Origin: CAZKTO01 sp964555685
Lineage (GTDB): Bacteria > Chloroflexota > Dehalococcoidia > SHYB01
Direction of reading: 5' to 3'
Length of the DNA stretch: 22,477 nt
Assembly (NCBI GenBank): GCA_964555685.1
Contig: CAZKTO010000051.1
Location: 1 to 22,477, forward strand
This document shows positions 1 through 6,915 of this stretch, piece after piece. Under the pieces are notes generated by a model. It saw nothing but the letters and a program-made list of their open reading frames with translations. It made no database searches and was not told where the DNA came from. Both the position numbers and the translations under genes were made by a program. How positions within the stretch are numbered: position 1 is the stretch's first letter; the number at the start of each line of letters is the position of its first letter.

Positions 1-207
1 ACCATGACACGGATGTGCTCCCCGTCTGGCATTTCATCCCCTCGGCCCAAGGCTGGTGTGGCCGCCGGCCAACAGCGACCACATGATATGCGTTCAGCCG
101 GCCACTTGACAACGAGGGGAAGGACGGAGATAGCGTAACCTCTTGTGTGGGGTGCGTATTCTCTCAGGGATGAAGGGAATCAAGGAAGGAGGACCCCATA
201 TAGCGCA

Positions 208-520
208 GGTCAAGGAGCTGACCGAACGGACCGTAGCGGAACGGTGGAGGGAGTCAAGGTGAAGGACGGAGACCGGCTGGTCCCGCGAGGGGTCCGGCGC
301 CTCTTGGAGTCCGCGATGGAGGAGGAGCTTGTTGGAGCAGCCTCAGGATGGCTCACCACAAGGTGGGCGCAGCCCATCGCAACGGGTATCGGACCGGGAG
401 GCTGCTGACCTGTTATGGTCTCATGGGGCGCTGCCGGCGCCTGGAACGGAACCGCTCTCGTGGTTAACGGTCAGACGCCCAGCAGCGAGATGGACCACGT
501 CGGGACCTGAAAGGCTGTGG
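208..520 (+). pseudogene. IS256-like (mutator) transposase remnant, frameshifted
   Basis: No intact gene, but pieces resembling the N-terminal part of IS256-family transposases occur in order in different frames. One frame gives RGVRRLLESAMEEELVGA (about 286-342), like the acidic helix that ends in EL.G in this family. About 15 codons further, in another frame, comes AHRNGYRTGRLLT (about 373-411), which matches the R.GYR.G...T signature that normally follows at this distance. The next pieces (LERNRSRG, then QTPSSEMDHVGT in a third frame) fit the later VP.DR.G and YQRSEK positions only weakly. The catalytic DDE part is absent and I could not recognise terminal repeats. Order and spacing are seen; the family assignment is inference from memory and the decay is heavy. 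Confidence 0.4.
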
Positions 521-609
521 GCAACCTGACCTGGGAGGTCGCCGGAAATCGCAAGCTACCCCATGTTCGGAGGCAGTGACTCCTCGACCGCATATGGCCG
601 CAGGCGCGT

Positions 610-804
610 CTAAGACGATAACGCGGTTGGGGGCGGCCCCGCGGCAGTCCTCAGGAGACGGAAGTTGCGGACGCGGAGCCCCGCAATCTGAGCGTCGCTA
701 AGGTAGTAGCCGCATCGCAGGCAGAAAATGTATGCGCCGTGCCTGTCTCTCTCATCGGCAAGATCCCCGCTGCATCTCGGGCACATTTTGAACCACATCA
801 TCAC
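610..804 (-). CDS. Small C4 zinc-ribbon protein
   Basis: This 64-residue protein has two CxxC knuckles, CPRC (residues 8-11) and CLRC (28-31), separated by 16 residues and followed by GYYL. That is the pattern of the short zinc-ribbon proteins (CPRCGGDL...D.....YI.CL.CGY) that are frequent as stand-alone genes in Chloroflexota-like genomes. The start is supported by GAGGAGG five bases upstream of the first ATG; two more ATGs follow at once. The tail after residue 37 is basic, then Pro/Ala-rich and featureless. A structural Zn site is likely. A nucleic-acid-binding or partner-binding role is only inference. It stands alone between decayed regions, so its context says nothing about its job. Confidence 0.6.
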   Translation of the reverse strand: MMMWFKMCPRCSGDLADERDRHGAYIFCLRCGYYLSDAQIAGLRVRNFRLLRTAAGPPPTALSS

Positions 805-1320
805 TGCCTCCTCATCACACAGGGGCCCTCCCGGGAGTTCGCGGGCTGGGGCCCATTTGCCTGGGGCGGGCTGCCCTGGCGTTCACGCAGCCCCTTGGCC
901 AGATCCGCTTGCCTGAAACATGCTATCGGTCAGGCTAACGCCGTAAGACAAAACTCCTGATGAAAAAAGGCTTGAACTGTAGTGTAGAACCGTTAAAGGA
1001 TTGGTAAATGCCCCAAAGGTACCAGTTACACCCGGAGAAAGTCCCAAATCTTGTTGCTCATTGCCCTTGCCCCCAGTGAACGGCTTTGGTGTCATCCGTC
1101 GAAGTGATGTCACCTAGAGAGTCCGACGTTAGGCCGCCCCCGGAGAATGCCCTGGTGGGCGCCTGGCGGTTTGTCAAGGCCGCCGCGGGATTGAGGGCCG
1201 GTGGCGACCCGTTCCCCCCAGGACGTTAGCCCCGGTGTGACGAGTCTTCTCGGAAGCCTGCGCGTCTCCGCGTCCCCCGTGGAGAGGACAGCCCGCCAGC
1301 ATCCGGAGGACGGAGCCTTA
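805..1320. other. Intergenic region with no recognisable gene
   Basis: About 515 bases separate the zinc-ribbon gene from the prepilin peptidase remnant. Short open frames exist on both strands, but none has a domain or signal I recognise. The stretch around 960-1010 is more A/T-rich than its surroundings and includes TTGAAC with a weak TAAAGG 16 bases later. I do not count this as a supported promoter. GGAGG at 1305-1309 belongs to the following gene. Confidence 0.4.
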
Positions 1321-1686
1321 TGCACCTGTGGCCGGCTCTCGGATTCGCCATCCCCCTGGGGCTAGGAATCGGCAGCTTCCTGAACGTGGTCATTGACCGT
1401 GTGCCCTATGCTGACGTTGTATCTCATAGCCCGCGGTGGGATGGGGGCCGGTGACGTGAAGCTGGGAGCCTTGGTGGGCGCCGCCACCGGCCTCCCTTTT
1501 ATCCTGACGACCCTGATGGTCGCCTTTCTCTGGGGAGGTGTCACCGGCTTGGTCTCGCTCGCCCTTGGAGTGCGGAAGCGGAAGGACGCCATCCCCTTTG
1601 GGCCTTATCTGGCGGGGGCGGCCACGGCGGCGCTGTTCTTCGCCGATGCCATGCACAGGTGGTGCGCGGATATTGTGTTCAGATAA
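1321..1686 (+). pseudogene. Prepilin peptidase (type IV leader peptidase, A24) with internal deletion
   Basis: The first codons encode MHLWPALGFAIPLGLGIGSF followed by LNVVIDRVP, the classic N-terminus of PilD-type prepilin peptidases, and GGAGG sits nine bases upstream of the ATG. That frame then runs to a TGA near 1455. From about 1411 a second frame encodes GGMGAGDVKLGALVGAATG, then IPFGPYLAGA, which is the C-terminal half with the second catalytic aspartate (GxGDxK). Missing are the CxxC zinc motifs, the methylase/protease loop and the first catalytic aspartate, about 130-150 residues of a usual 230-260. This fits an internal deletion with a frame change near 1408-1432. The C-terminal piece stays open for about 97 codons from a TTG at 1393, but a functional protease is unlikely. 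No other pilus gene is in the window. Confidence 0.75.
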
Positions 1687-1688
1687 AG

Positions 1689-1724
1689 AGGCAGGCCGCC
1701 CCGATGTATCGGGGCGGCCTGCCT
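1689..1724. repeat. Perfect 17-bp-stem palindrome containing a GCCCCGA-core repeat
   Basis: AGGCAGGCCGCCCCGAT, loop GT, then its exact reverse complement. It lies three bases after the prepilin-peptidase remnant's stop. No T-run follows on either strand, so a classic intrinsic terminator is not assured, although it sits between convergent genes. The core GCCCCGAT-GT-ATCGGGGC matches three other palindromes in this window (13099, 13732, 14098), which suggests a dispersed repeat extended here by flanking complementarity. Confidence 0.7.
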
Positions 1725-1791
1725 GGTCACCGGCCACTCCCTGGGTCAGGGGGTGGCCGGGATTGGGTCAATCACTGGTATCAGGTGCTGA

Positions 1792-2061
1792 CTAGCAGGC
1801 GCCTAGGGCGCACTCGTCGACAGCGGGGTTGTTGGCCGCAACTGTGAAGGCCGCAATGTCTGTTCCAAGCTCTCCTGGAGACCCAGGTGGGACGTTCGCG
1901 ACTACCTGGGTCAGGGCGTTGCCCAGACCACCCGTGGCGGGCGTAGCGCCCGAGGGCGGCCCGTTGGCTCCGCCATGCGCAGCGAAGGCTGGGGCCGCTG
2001 TTGCCAGGCTGAGGAGCCCGGCAACGAAGGCTACTGCGACAAACCTGCGGAAATGTTTCAT
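1792..2061 (-). CDS. Small secreted protein, function unknown
   Basis: I place the start at the ATG at 2061: GGAG lies six bases upstream and the first residues form a textbook Sec signal peptide (MKHFRRF, hydrophobic VAVAFVAGLLSLATAAP, cleavage after AFA at about residue 27). The frame is open upstream to 2148 but would bury this signal. The mature part is about 63 residues, rich in Gly, Ala and Pro, without a known domain, and ends DECALGAC, two cysteines five residues apart that could form a disulfide or bind metal. It converges with the prepilin-peptidase remnant. Export to the envelope or medium is well supported; function is unknown. Confidence 0.6.
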   Translation of the reverse strand: MKHFRRFVAVAFVAGLLSLATAAPAFAAHGGANGPPSGATPATGGLGNALTQVVANVPPGSPGELGTDIAAFTVAANNPAVDECALGAC

Positions 2062-2102
2062 ACGGATCTCCATATCTGGTACGAGTTGACCCACTCTTGG
2101 GG

Positions 2103-2132
2103 ATTGTATCGAGCGCAGGCCGGTTTCCGCAA
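2103..2132 (-). promoter_or_regulatory. Candidate sigma70-type promoter of the small secreted protein
   Basis: On the minus strand TTGCGG (2132-2127) is followed after 18 bases by TACAAT (2108-2103). This would give a leader of about 35 bases before the ATG at 2061. Only the two boxes and their spacing support it. Confidence 0.35.
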
Positions 2133-2149
2133 TGACCAAGCGTACCATT

Positions 2150-2416
2150 TTAGCTGTGCCGGAAGGAGGGGGCCTGGTAGGGCAGGCTAAACATATTCTC
2201 CATCTGGTTGCGCGCGATGTTTTCGTACGTGGAGTGGCGCCGGATAGCGGCCCCTGACAGGTGGGTCGTTGAAAGACCCTGGAGGACCGCCTCCAGCACC
2301 AGGGCCCCCCTCCGCTCCCACAACAGTCTGTCGGGGAGATGCCCGGCGGCCCCTCCCCAGCCGCGGAGGGAGTTTCTCCATCGGCTGATAGCTCCCAACA
2401 TGCACGGTTCCCCCAT
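2150..2416 (-). pseudogene. Remnant of a LuxR-type helix-turn-helix domain
   Basis: The minus frame has a run that follows the LuxR/NarL DNA-binding pattern: ERRGALVLEAVLQGLSTTHL, a degraded middle segment, then HSTYENIARNQMENMFSL. The family consensus is RE..VL....QGLST.EIA..L.IS..TV..H...I..K. Positions of GLS, the Thr of the recognition helix and the following N....N fall at the expected spacing, but the core residues are eroded and what lies upstream has no receiver or other domain. I read it as a decayed regulator fragment. It may have belonged with the response regulators starting at 2598, though it is on the opposite strand. The call rests on remembered consensus only. Confidence 0.3.
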
Positions 2417-2543
2417 TAGGACTATCCTATCTGCAACGCCGGGGTGCTACATCGTCCAATAGTCCCAATCGGATCACCCATTGGGCACAAGACCCAGCGT
2501 GCGGGTCAGGCGTCAAAGACTGATGCGGGCAGGTTGTTGGCAG

Positions 2544-2573
2544 TTGATTATCCTCTTCAGTGTAGGCTACTAT
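2544..2573 (+). promoter_or_regulatory. Candidate promoter of the response-regulator pair
   Basis: TTGATT (2544-2549), an 18-base spacer and TACTAT (2568-2573) resemble a sigma70 promoter. Transcription would start near 2580, just upstream of the chosen ATG at 2598. This supports that start over longer in-frame alternatives. Confidence 0.4.
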
Positions 2574-2597
2574 AGGTGCGATGGAGGGGCGGACGTT

Positions 2598-3347
2598 ATG
2601 AAGTTTCTCCTCGTAGAAGATAGTCAGGAAATCATCGACGCCGTCTCTCTCTGTATACGCCTCCGCTGGCCCACCGCGAATGTGGTAAGCACCTCCGAGG
2701 GCAAAAAGGGGGTTGAGCTCACCGAACGGGAATCACCAGATCTGCTGATCCTGGACATTGGCCTTCCCGACATGGGCGGTCTGGAGGTTCTGCGCTCCGT
2801 CCGCAGCTTCTCGGACGTGCCGGTAATGATGCTTACCGCGCGTGGCCAGGATGTGGAGATTGCCCGGTTCCTAGAAGAAGGGGCGGACGACTATGTGGTA
2901 AAGCCCTTCAGCCATGTGGAGCTTATGGGACGCATTCAGGCGATCTTTCGCCGGGCCCATGGGCGAACACGCTCCTCCTCTCAGCCCTTGCAGGCGGGCG
3001 ACTTGCTTATGGACTTCGGCGCCGCGGAGGTGTACAGGGCGGGCGAACCCATTTCACTGACGCGAACGGAGCTGGCACTATTGGAGTATTTGGTGCGGAA
3101 CGCAACCCGTGTAGTAACCTACGAGTCCCTGGCGGCGAACGTCCTGCATGTACCGGAGCCAGGTGATGCGGAAAGCCGGCTCATCAAGGTCCATACGCAG
3201 CATCTCCGGTCCAAGCTGGGCGATTCAGCCGAAAGTCCTAAATACATCGCTAACGTCTACGGGATCGGGTACAAATTCTTGTCTCAGGTCACCTCCGGCG
3301 TGGCAGGTCTCTACCCAAGAACAGAGCAACCCAAGGCGGAGGGGTAG
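2598..3347 (+). CDS. OmpR/PhoB-family response regulator
   Basis: This 249-residue two-component regulator has an N-terminal receiver (about 1-118) and a C-terminal winged-helix effector (about 130-235). The receiver has the acidic pair E7-D8, the phospho-acceptor D53 in LLILDIGLPD, T80 and K102 (VVKPFS), so it should be phosphorylatable. The effector shows ISLTRTELALLEYLVRN, the transactivation loop, recognition helix (HTQHLRSKLGD) and terminal hairpin (IANVYGIGYKF) typical of PhoB/OmpR. The ATG at 2598 is chosen because the receiver's first strand (MKFLLVED) begins there and GGAGGGG lies just upstream. A histidine kinase is not in the window. The next gene, 22 bases downstream on the same strand, is a second receiver, so the two are probably co-transcribed. 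Target genes are unknown. Confidence 0.9.
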   Translation: MKFLLVEDSQEIIDAVSLCIRLRWPTANVVSTSEGKKGVELTERESPDLLILDIGLPDMGGLEVLRSVRSFSDVPVMMLTARGQDVEIARFLEEGADDYVVKPFSHVELMGRIQAIFRRAHGRTRSSSQPLQAGDLLMDFGAAEVYRAGEPISLTRTELALLEYLVRNATRVVTYESLAANVLHVPEPGDAESRLIKVHTQHLRSKLGDSAESPKYIANVYGIGYKFLSQVTSGVAGLYPRTEQPKAEG

Positions 3348-3369
3348 CTCGCGTTCACCGATCCAGGAG

Positions 3370-3747
3370 ATGAGCGTGCAGCAGCGTCTTAGAGTGATGC
3401 TCGTGGACGACGAGCCGACCTTTCAGGAGCTGGTGCGGGTCATGCTGACGCTCGACCCTCGGTTCGAGACCGTTTGTACCGCCGCATCGGGCGAGGAGGC
3501 GCTGCAAGAGATGCCTCGCGCCGGTCCGGACCTAATCCTGCTAGACTTTCGGCTGAGCGGCATCGATGGGCTCGAGACGGCAAAGCGTCTGAAGATGGGA
3601 TACCCCGATATCAAGATCGTTCTCGTCACCGCTCATACAGAAGAGGTTCTCAGCCGGTTGGCAAAGGAGGCGCAAGTCGAGGGGGTCATCCCCAAAGCCG
3701 ATTTCAGCGTTGCGCGGCTGTGCACTCTGCTAGGCTGGGCTTTATAA
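3370..3747 (+). CDS. Single-domain CheY-like response regulator
   Basis: The 125-residue product is one receiver domain with no output domain. It has acidic residues D13-D14, phospho-acceptor D59 (LILLDFRLSGIDG), T87 (VLVTAHT) and K109 (VIPKADF), all the residues needed for phosphotransfer. Proteins like this pass phosphate on or signal through protein contacts. AGGAG directly abuts the ATG at 3370, whereas the in-frame GTG at 3376 has ideal six-base spacing, so translation may start two codons later. It follows the OmpR-type regulator by 22 bases and probably shares its transcript. The pair could form part of a phosphorelay whose kinase lies elsewhere. A stop-to-stop frame opens further upstream, but it overlaps the previous gene and lacks conserved content. 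Confidence 0.85.
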   Translation: MSVQQRLRVMLVDDEPTFQELVRVMLTLDPRFETVCTAASGEEALQEMPRAGPDLILLDFRLSGIDGLETAKRLKMGYPDIKIVLVTAHTEEVLSRLAKEAQVEGVIPKADFSVARLCTLLGWAL

Positions 3748-3764
3748 AATCAGCCACATTGGCC

Positions 3765-6005
3765 TCATGCCCTCTCGGGTATGCCCGAGGCGGGGGCTAC
3801 GGCGCTCTTTCCCTGGCGGACCTCCACGCCCACGTCCGGCAGCCAGCTTAACCACCCAGGCAGGTACCAATTCGCTCTCCCCAGGAGCTTCATGCCAGCC
3901 GGGACGAGTACCATCCGCACGATGGTCGCGTCGACCAGAATGGCCACGGCCAGACCCAAGCCAATCTGTTGGATTGGCATCAGCGAGCCGCTGGCGAAGC
4001 CGGCGAACACCGCCACCGTAATCAGGGCCGCGCCGGTGATGAGGCGTCCCGTGGAGCGGATGCCGAACGCCACAGAACCCTGGTTATCCGCCGTCTCGCC
4101 GAAACGCTCGCGGATGCGGCTCAGCAGAAAAACGTGGTAGTCCATGGACAGACCGAAGAGGACCGTGAAAAGGAACAGCGGCAGCCACGCCTCTATGATA
4201 TCCACCCGCTGAAAGCCAAAAAGCCCGCTGAGGAAACCTTTTGAGAAGACCAGGACGAGTATCCCGTAAGCGGCGCCCACGGAGAGCAGGTTCAGCGCCG
4301 TAGCCTTGAGGGGCACCACCACGGAACGGAAGGCGACCATCAACAGAAGGAAACTCATCCCCAGCACGAAACCGAAGACCGGCAACACAGCGCCATCAGC
4401 GATTCTGAAGAAGTCCAAGTTGAGCGCAGGCTCGCCACCCACCAAGACTGCCGTCCCCGGCACCCCTGCGAAGGCTGCAGGAATCAAGTGCTCGCGGAGG
4501 CGCTTCGCCTCCTTCGCCGCTGCCCTCGCTTCGATCTCGTGAGCGAGCGGCACGGAGAGGAGAGCAAGATCACTGCCAGTGTTGACTTGAACCGGGGCGG
4601 GCGGCCCAAAGGCCGGGTCCGCGCCTAGGGCGTCCGTAAGACGTTTGAGGGCCTCCTGGACGGGCTGCGAGGAGATGGGCCCATCGATCACGATCTCCAC
4701 GGGGGCCAGCAGGCCCACTGAAAAATCCTTCTGGAGGGCCAGGATGGCTTGCTTGGACTCCATGTGGTCCGGGAAGGTTTCGACCCCCGCCGCGCCAGTC
4801 TTGATGGACAAGTAGGGGATCGCCGCTGCGATGAGCAAGCCACCGGCAAGGGCGAGACTGAGGAGCGGCCTCCCCATGACGGACCGGACCGCCGTATCCC
4901 AGAAGCCCTGCTTCTCTTCATGACGGGCTCTGCCAATCCCTTGGCTGAAGGGAAGACTGAGCCTGTTTACCCCGTCACCAAGGATACTGAGAATCGCGGG
5001 CAGCAGCGTCAGCGAGGCCGCCACTGACGCTATCACCACGAGGATGGCGCCGATCCCCAGGCTGCGGTAGACGTTGGTGGGAACGATAAGCAAGCCGGTC
5101 AGGGCCACCACAACCGTGGTGCCGCTGAAGAGGACGGCCCTGCCGGCCGTGTTGCCGGCCTCAGTAATAGCCTCGAGCCGCGGCAGCCCGCCGCCGCGCT
5201 CCTCTCGGTAGCGGTGCAGGATAAACAAGCAGTAATCGATCCCGACCGCCAGGCCGATCATCACGATCATGTTGGTCACGAAAAAGACCAGGTGAAAGCC
5301 CTGCCCCACCAGGGCTGCCATACCGAGAGCCAATACGATGGAGACGACGGCCAGGAGGAGGGGCACCATGGCGGCCACGACCGCACCGAACACCAACACG
5401 AGGATACCGATGGCCGCGATGGCGCCGAAGGTCTCCCCTTCCCTGAGGTCCTCTTGCGCGATGTCCTGGAAGTCCTTGCCGATGGTCGCAGCGCCGGTGA
5501 TCATGACCTGAACACCGCTCCGTCGCTCCACCTTGGCCAGGGCTTCGTGCACAAGGTGGATATTCTTGCCGGCCTTGTCGAAGCCGCCCGCCATGGCGAA
5601 CGGAATTATGGTGGTGTGCCTGTCCTCTGAAACCAAGCTCGGGTCACGGGACTGATAGTACTGGACGCCCCGAGAGATGATGTCCGGGCCAAGAGCGAGG
5701 ATATCGCTGTAGATGGTCTCGACCGTCTGTCGCACGGCCGCGTCATCGACGCTGAGGTCGCCGGAGTGTACGACGACGATCTCCTCGACGGGCCGAGGAC
5801 CGCGCAGCCTGGATTGAAGGAGGTCCTCAGCCCTCTTAGACTCCGGTCTGTTTGTAAAGGTGAATTCCGTGGTGATGCTGTTCCCAAGGAGGGCGATGGC
5901 GATACCCGCCCCGAGCATGGTGATCAGCGCCCAGACAACGAGGACCAGCCAGGGGCGGCGGGCGCTACTCCTCACTAGAGCCTGCGGCGACAGGCGGAGG
6001 GCCAA
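3765..6005 (-). CDS. MMPL/RND-family transporter
   Basis: This 746-residue inner-membrane protein is organised as two similar halves, as in MMPL and SSD-type RND transporters. TM1 is at about 18-40 and an extracytoplasmic domain at about 45-190, followed by five helices (about 195-345). TM7 is at about 380-400, a second soluble domain at about 405-535, and the last five helices at about 540-705. The proton-relay motif appears twice, as GLAVGIDYCLF (D257) and GLSMDYHVFLLSRIRERF (D622). Known relatives export lipids, siderophores or drugs using the proton gradient; the substrate here cannot be read from sequence. The start is a TTG at 6005, chosen because TM1 follows at the usual distance; an in-frame GTG ten codons on is possible. 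It converges with the response regulators, 17 bases apart, with no obvious terminator between. Confidence 0.9.
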   Translation of the reverse strand: MALRLSPQALVRSSARRPWLVLVVWALITMLGAGIAIALLGNSITTEFTFTNRPESKRAEDLLQSRLRGPRPVEEIVVVHSGDLSVDDAAVRQTVETIYSDILALGPDIISRGVQYYQSRDPSLVSEDRHTTIIPFAMAGGFDKAGKNIHLVHEALAKVERRSGVQVMITGAATIGKDFQDIAQEDLREGETFGAIAAIGILVLVFGAVVAAMVPLLLAVVSIVLALGMAALVGQGFHLVFFVTNMIVMIGLAVGIDYCLFILHRYREERGGGLPRLEAITEAGNTAGRAVLFSGTTVVVALTGLLIVPTNVYRSLGIGAILVVIASVAASLTLLPAILSILGDGVNRLSLPFSQGIGRARHEEKQGFWDTAVRSVMGRPLLSLALAGGLLIAAAIPYLSIKTGAAGVETFPDHMESKQAILALQKDFSVGLLAPVEIVIDGPISSQPVQEALKRLTDALGADPAFGPPAPVQVNTGSDLALLSVPLAHEIEARAAAKEAKRLREHLIPAAFAGVPGTAVLVGGEPALNLDFFRIADGAVLPVFGFVLGMSFLLLMVAFRSVVVPLKATALNLLSVGAAYGILVLVFSKGFLSGLFGFQRVDIIEAWLPLFLFTVLFGLSMDYHVFLLSRIRERFGETADNQGSVAFGIRSTGRLITGAALITVAVFAGFASGSLMPIQQIGLGLAVAILVDATIVRMVLVPAGMKLLGRANWYLPGWLSWLPDVGVEVRQGKSAVAPASGIPERA

Positions 6006-6142
6006 GCACAGTCTCGAGTTCTAGCCCCCGGCAGAATGGCCCCGTATACGCTCATCGTGACACCAGCGTACTGTCCCAGCGTCCTCATGGCTGGCGTCCG
6101 ATATGTATCTGACCCTACTCATCCCCTGCATTCGAGCCCTGT

Positions 6143-6853
6143 TCAGCCGCTCCGCCGTCTTTCGCCCAGGACCACAGGCAGCCCGCCTGCCAGCGTCATC
6201 TCGCGCCGCGTGACCGAGCAGCGATAGGCGTAGACCTCGACGCCGCGGGCCGACGCCGCGCGCAGCGCCGCGCCGAAGGCCGGGTCCGCCGCGTCGTTGG
6301 GGGCGAAGGATGTGGCGTCCGCCCGCTGGACCACGAAGAGGACCGCCGCCCGCTCGCCGCCCCGGCAGGCCGCCGCCAGCGCCTCCAGATGCCGCCGGCC
6401 GCGCTCCGTCGGCGCGTCCGGGAAGAGGGCCATCCCCCGTTCGACCAGCGTCACCGACTTCACCTCGATGAGGCACCGGCCGCGCGGACCGCTCAGCGCC
6501 AGATCGATGCGGCTCCTCCCGCGGAAGACCTCGCGCTGGATGCGGTGGTAGCCGCGGAATCCGGGCAAGCGGCCGGCGGCCAGGGCCTCGTGGACGAGGC
6601 CGTTGGGCAGCCGGGCGTCGGCCGAGACGAGCCCGCGCGGCATCCTGACCAGGAGCAGATCGTAGGCCGTGGCGCGATGGGCGCCGGACCGCGGGGCCAG
6701 GTAGACGGTCCGCCCTGCCCGGAAGAGCTCCCGCAGCCGCCCGGAGTTGGCCACGTGGGCCCGCGCCAAGGCGCCCTCGAGCTCCACGAGCGCGGCGAAG
6801 CGGTTCAGGCGCCGGACGAAGCGGGCCGGTATGAGGTCAGGCGGCAGGCGCAT
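6143..6853 (-). CDS. sfsA: SfsA-family nuclease
   Basis: The 236-residue product matches SfsA over its full length. It has an N-terminal OB-like region (FVRRLNRFAALVELEG, then AHVANSGRLRELF) followed by a PD-(D/E)xK nuclease core with RSRIDLALSG (D117), IEVKSVTL (E130, K132) and FPDAPTERGRRHLEAL. SfsA was named for stimulating sugar fermentation in E. coli, and later members were shown to have nuclease activity; its cellular job is still poorly defined. The start ATG at 6853 agrees with the family's N-terminus, although no clear ribosome-binding site precedes it. It is divergent from the DNA glycosylase gene at 6916 with only 62 bases between, so both probably read out from one control region. 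Confidence 0.9.
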   Translation of the reverse strand: MRLPPDLIPARFVRRLNRFAALVELEGALARAHVANSGRLRELFRAGRTVYLAPRSGAHRATAYDLLLVRMPRGLVSADARLPNGLVHEALAAGRLPGFRGYHRIQREVFRGRSRIDLALSGPRGRCLIEVKSVTLVERGMALFPDAPTERGRRHLEALAAACRGGERAAVLFVVQRADATSFAPNDAADPAFGAALRAASARGVEVYAYRCSVTRREMTLAGGLPVVLGERRRSG

Positions 6854-6903
6854 GGGCAGACGTTCGGTGGGGCGCGGCTGTCGAATGGAGCCAGGGGCCC
6901 ATC

Positions 6904-6909
6904 TATAAT
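6904..6909 (+). promoter_or_regulatory. Consensus -10 box close to a start codon (possible leaderless promoter)
   Basis: A perfect TATAAT ends six bases before the ATG at 6916, with no convincing -35 box (TGTCGA at a 19-base spacing is the nearest). Transcription would be expected to start at or beside the ATG, giving a leaderless mRNA. No ribosome-binding site is seen before this ATG, which agrees. Confidence 0.4.
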
Positions 6910-6915
6910 CCTCCT

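Noticed and set aside
883..1113. Minus-strand open frame of about 76 codons in the 805-1320 gap
   Set aside because: No ribosome-binding site, no signal or domain; its composition does not look like coding sequence of the neighbours.
6120..6142. GCATTCGAGCCC, resembling a tRNA T-loop
   Set aside because: No acceptor stem, anticodon arm or matching stem bases could be placed around it.
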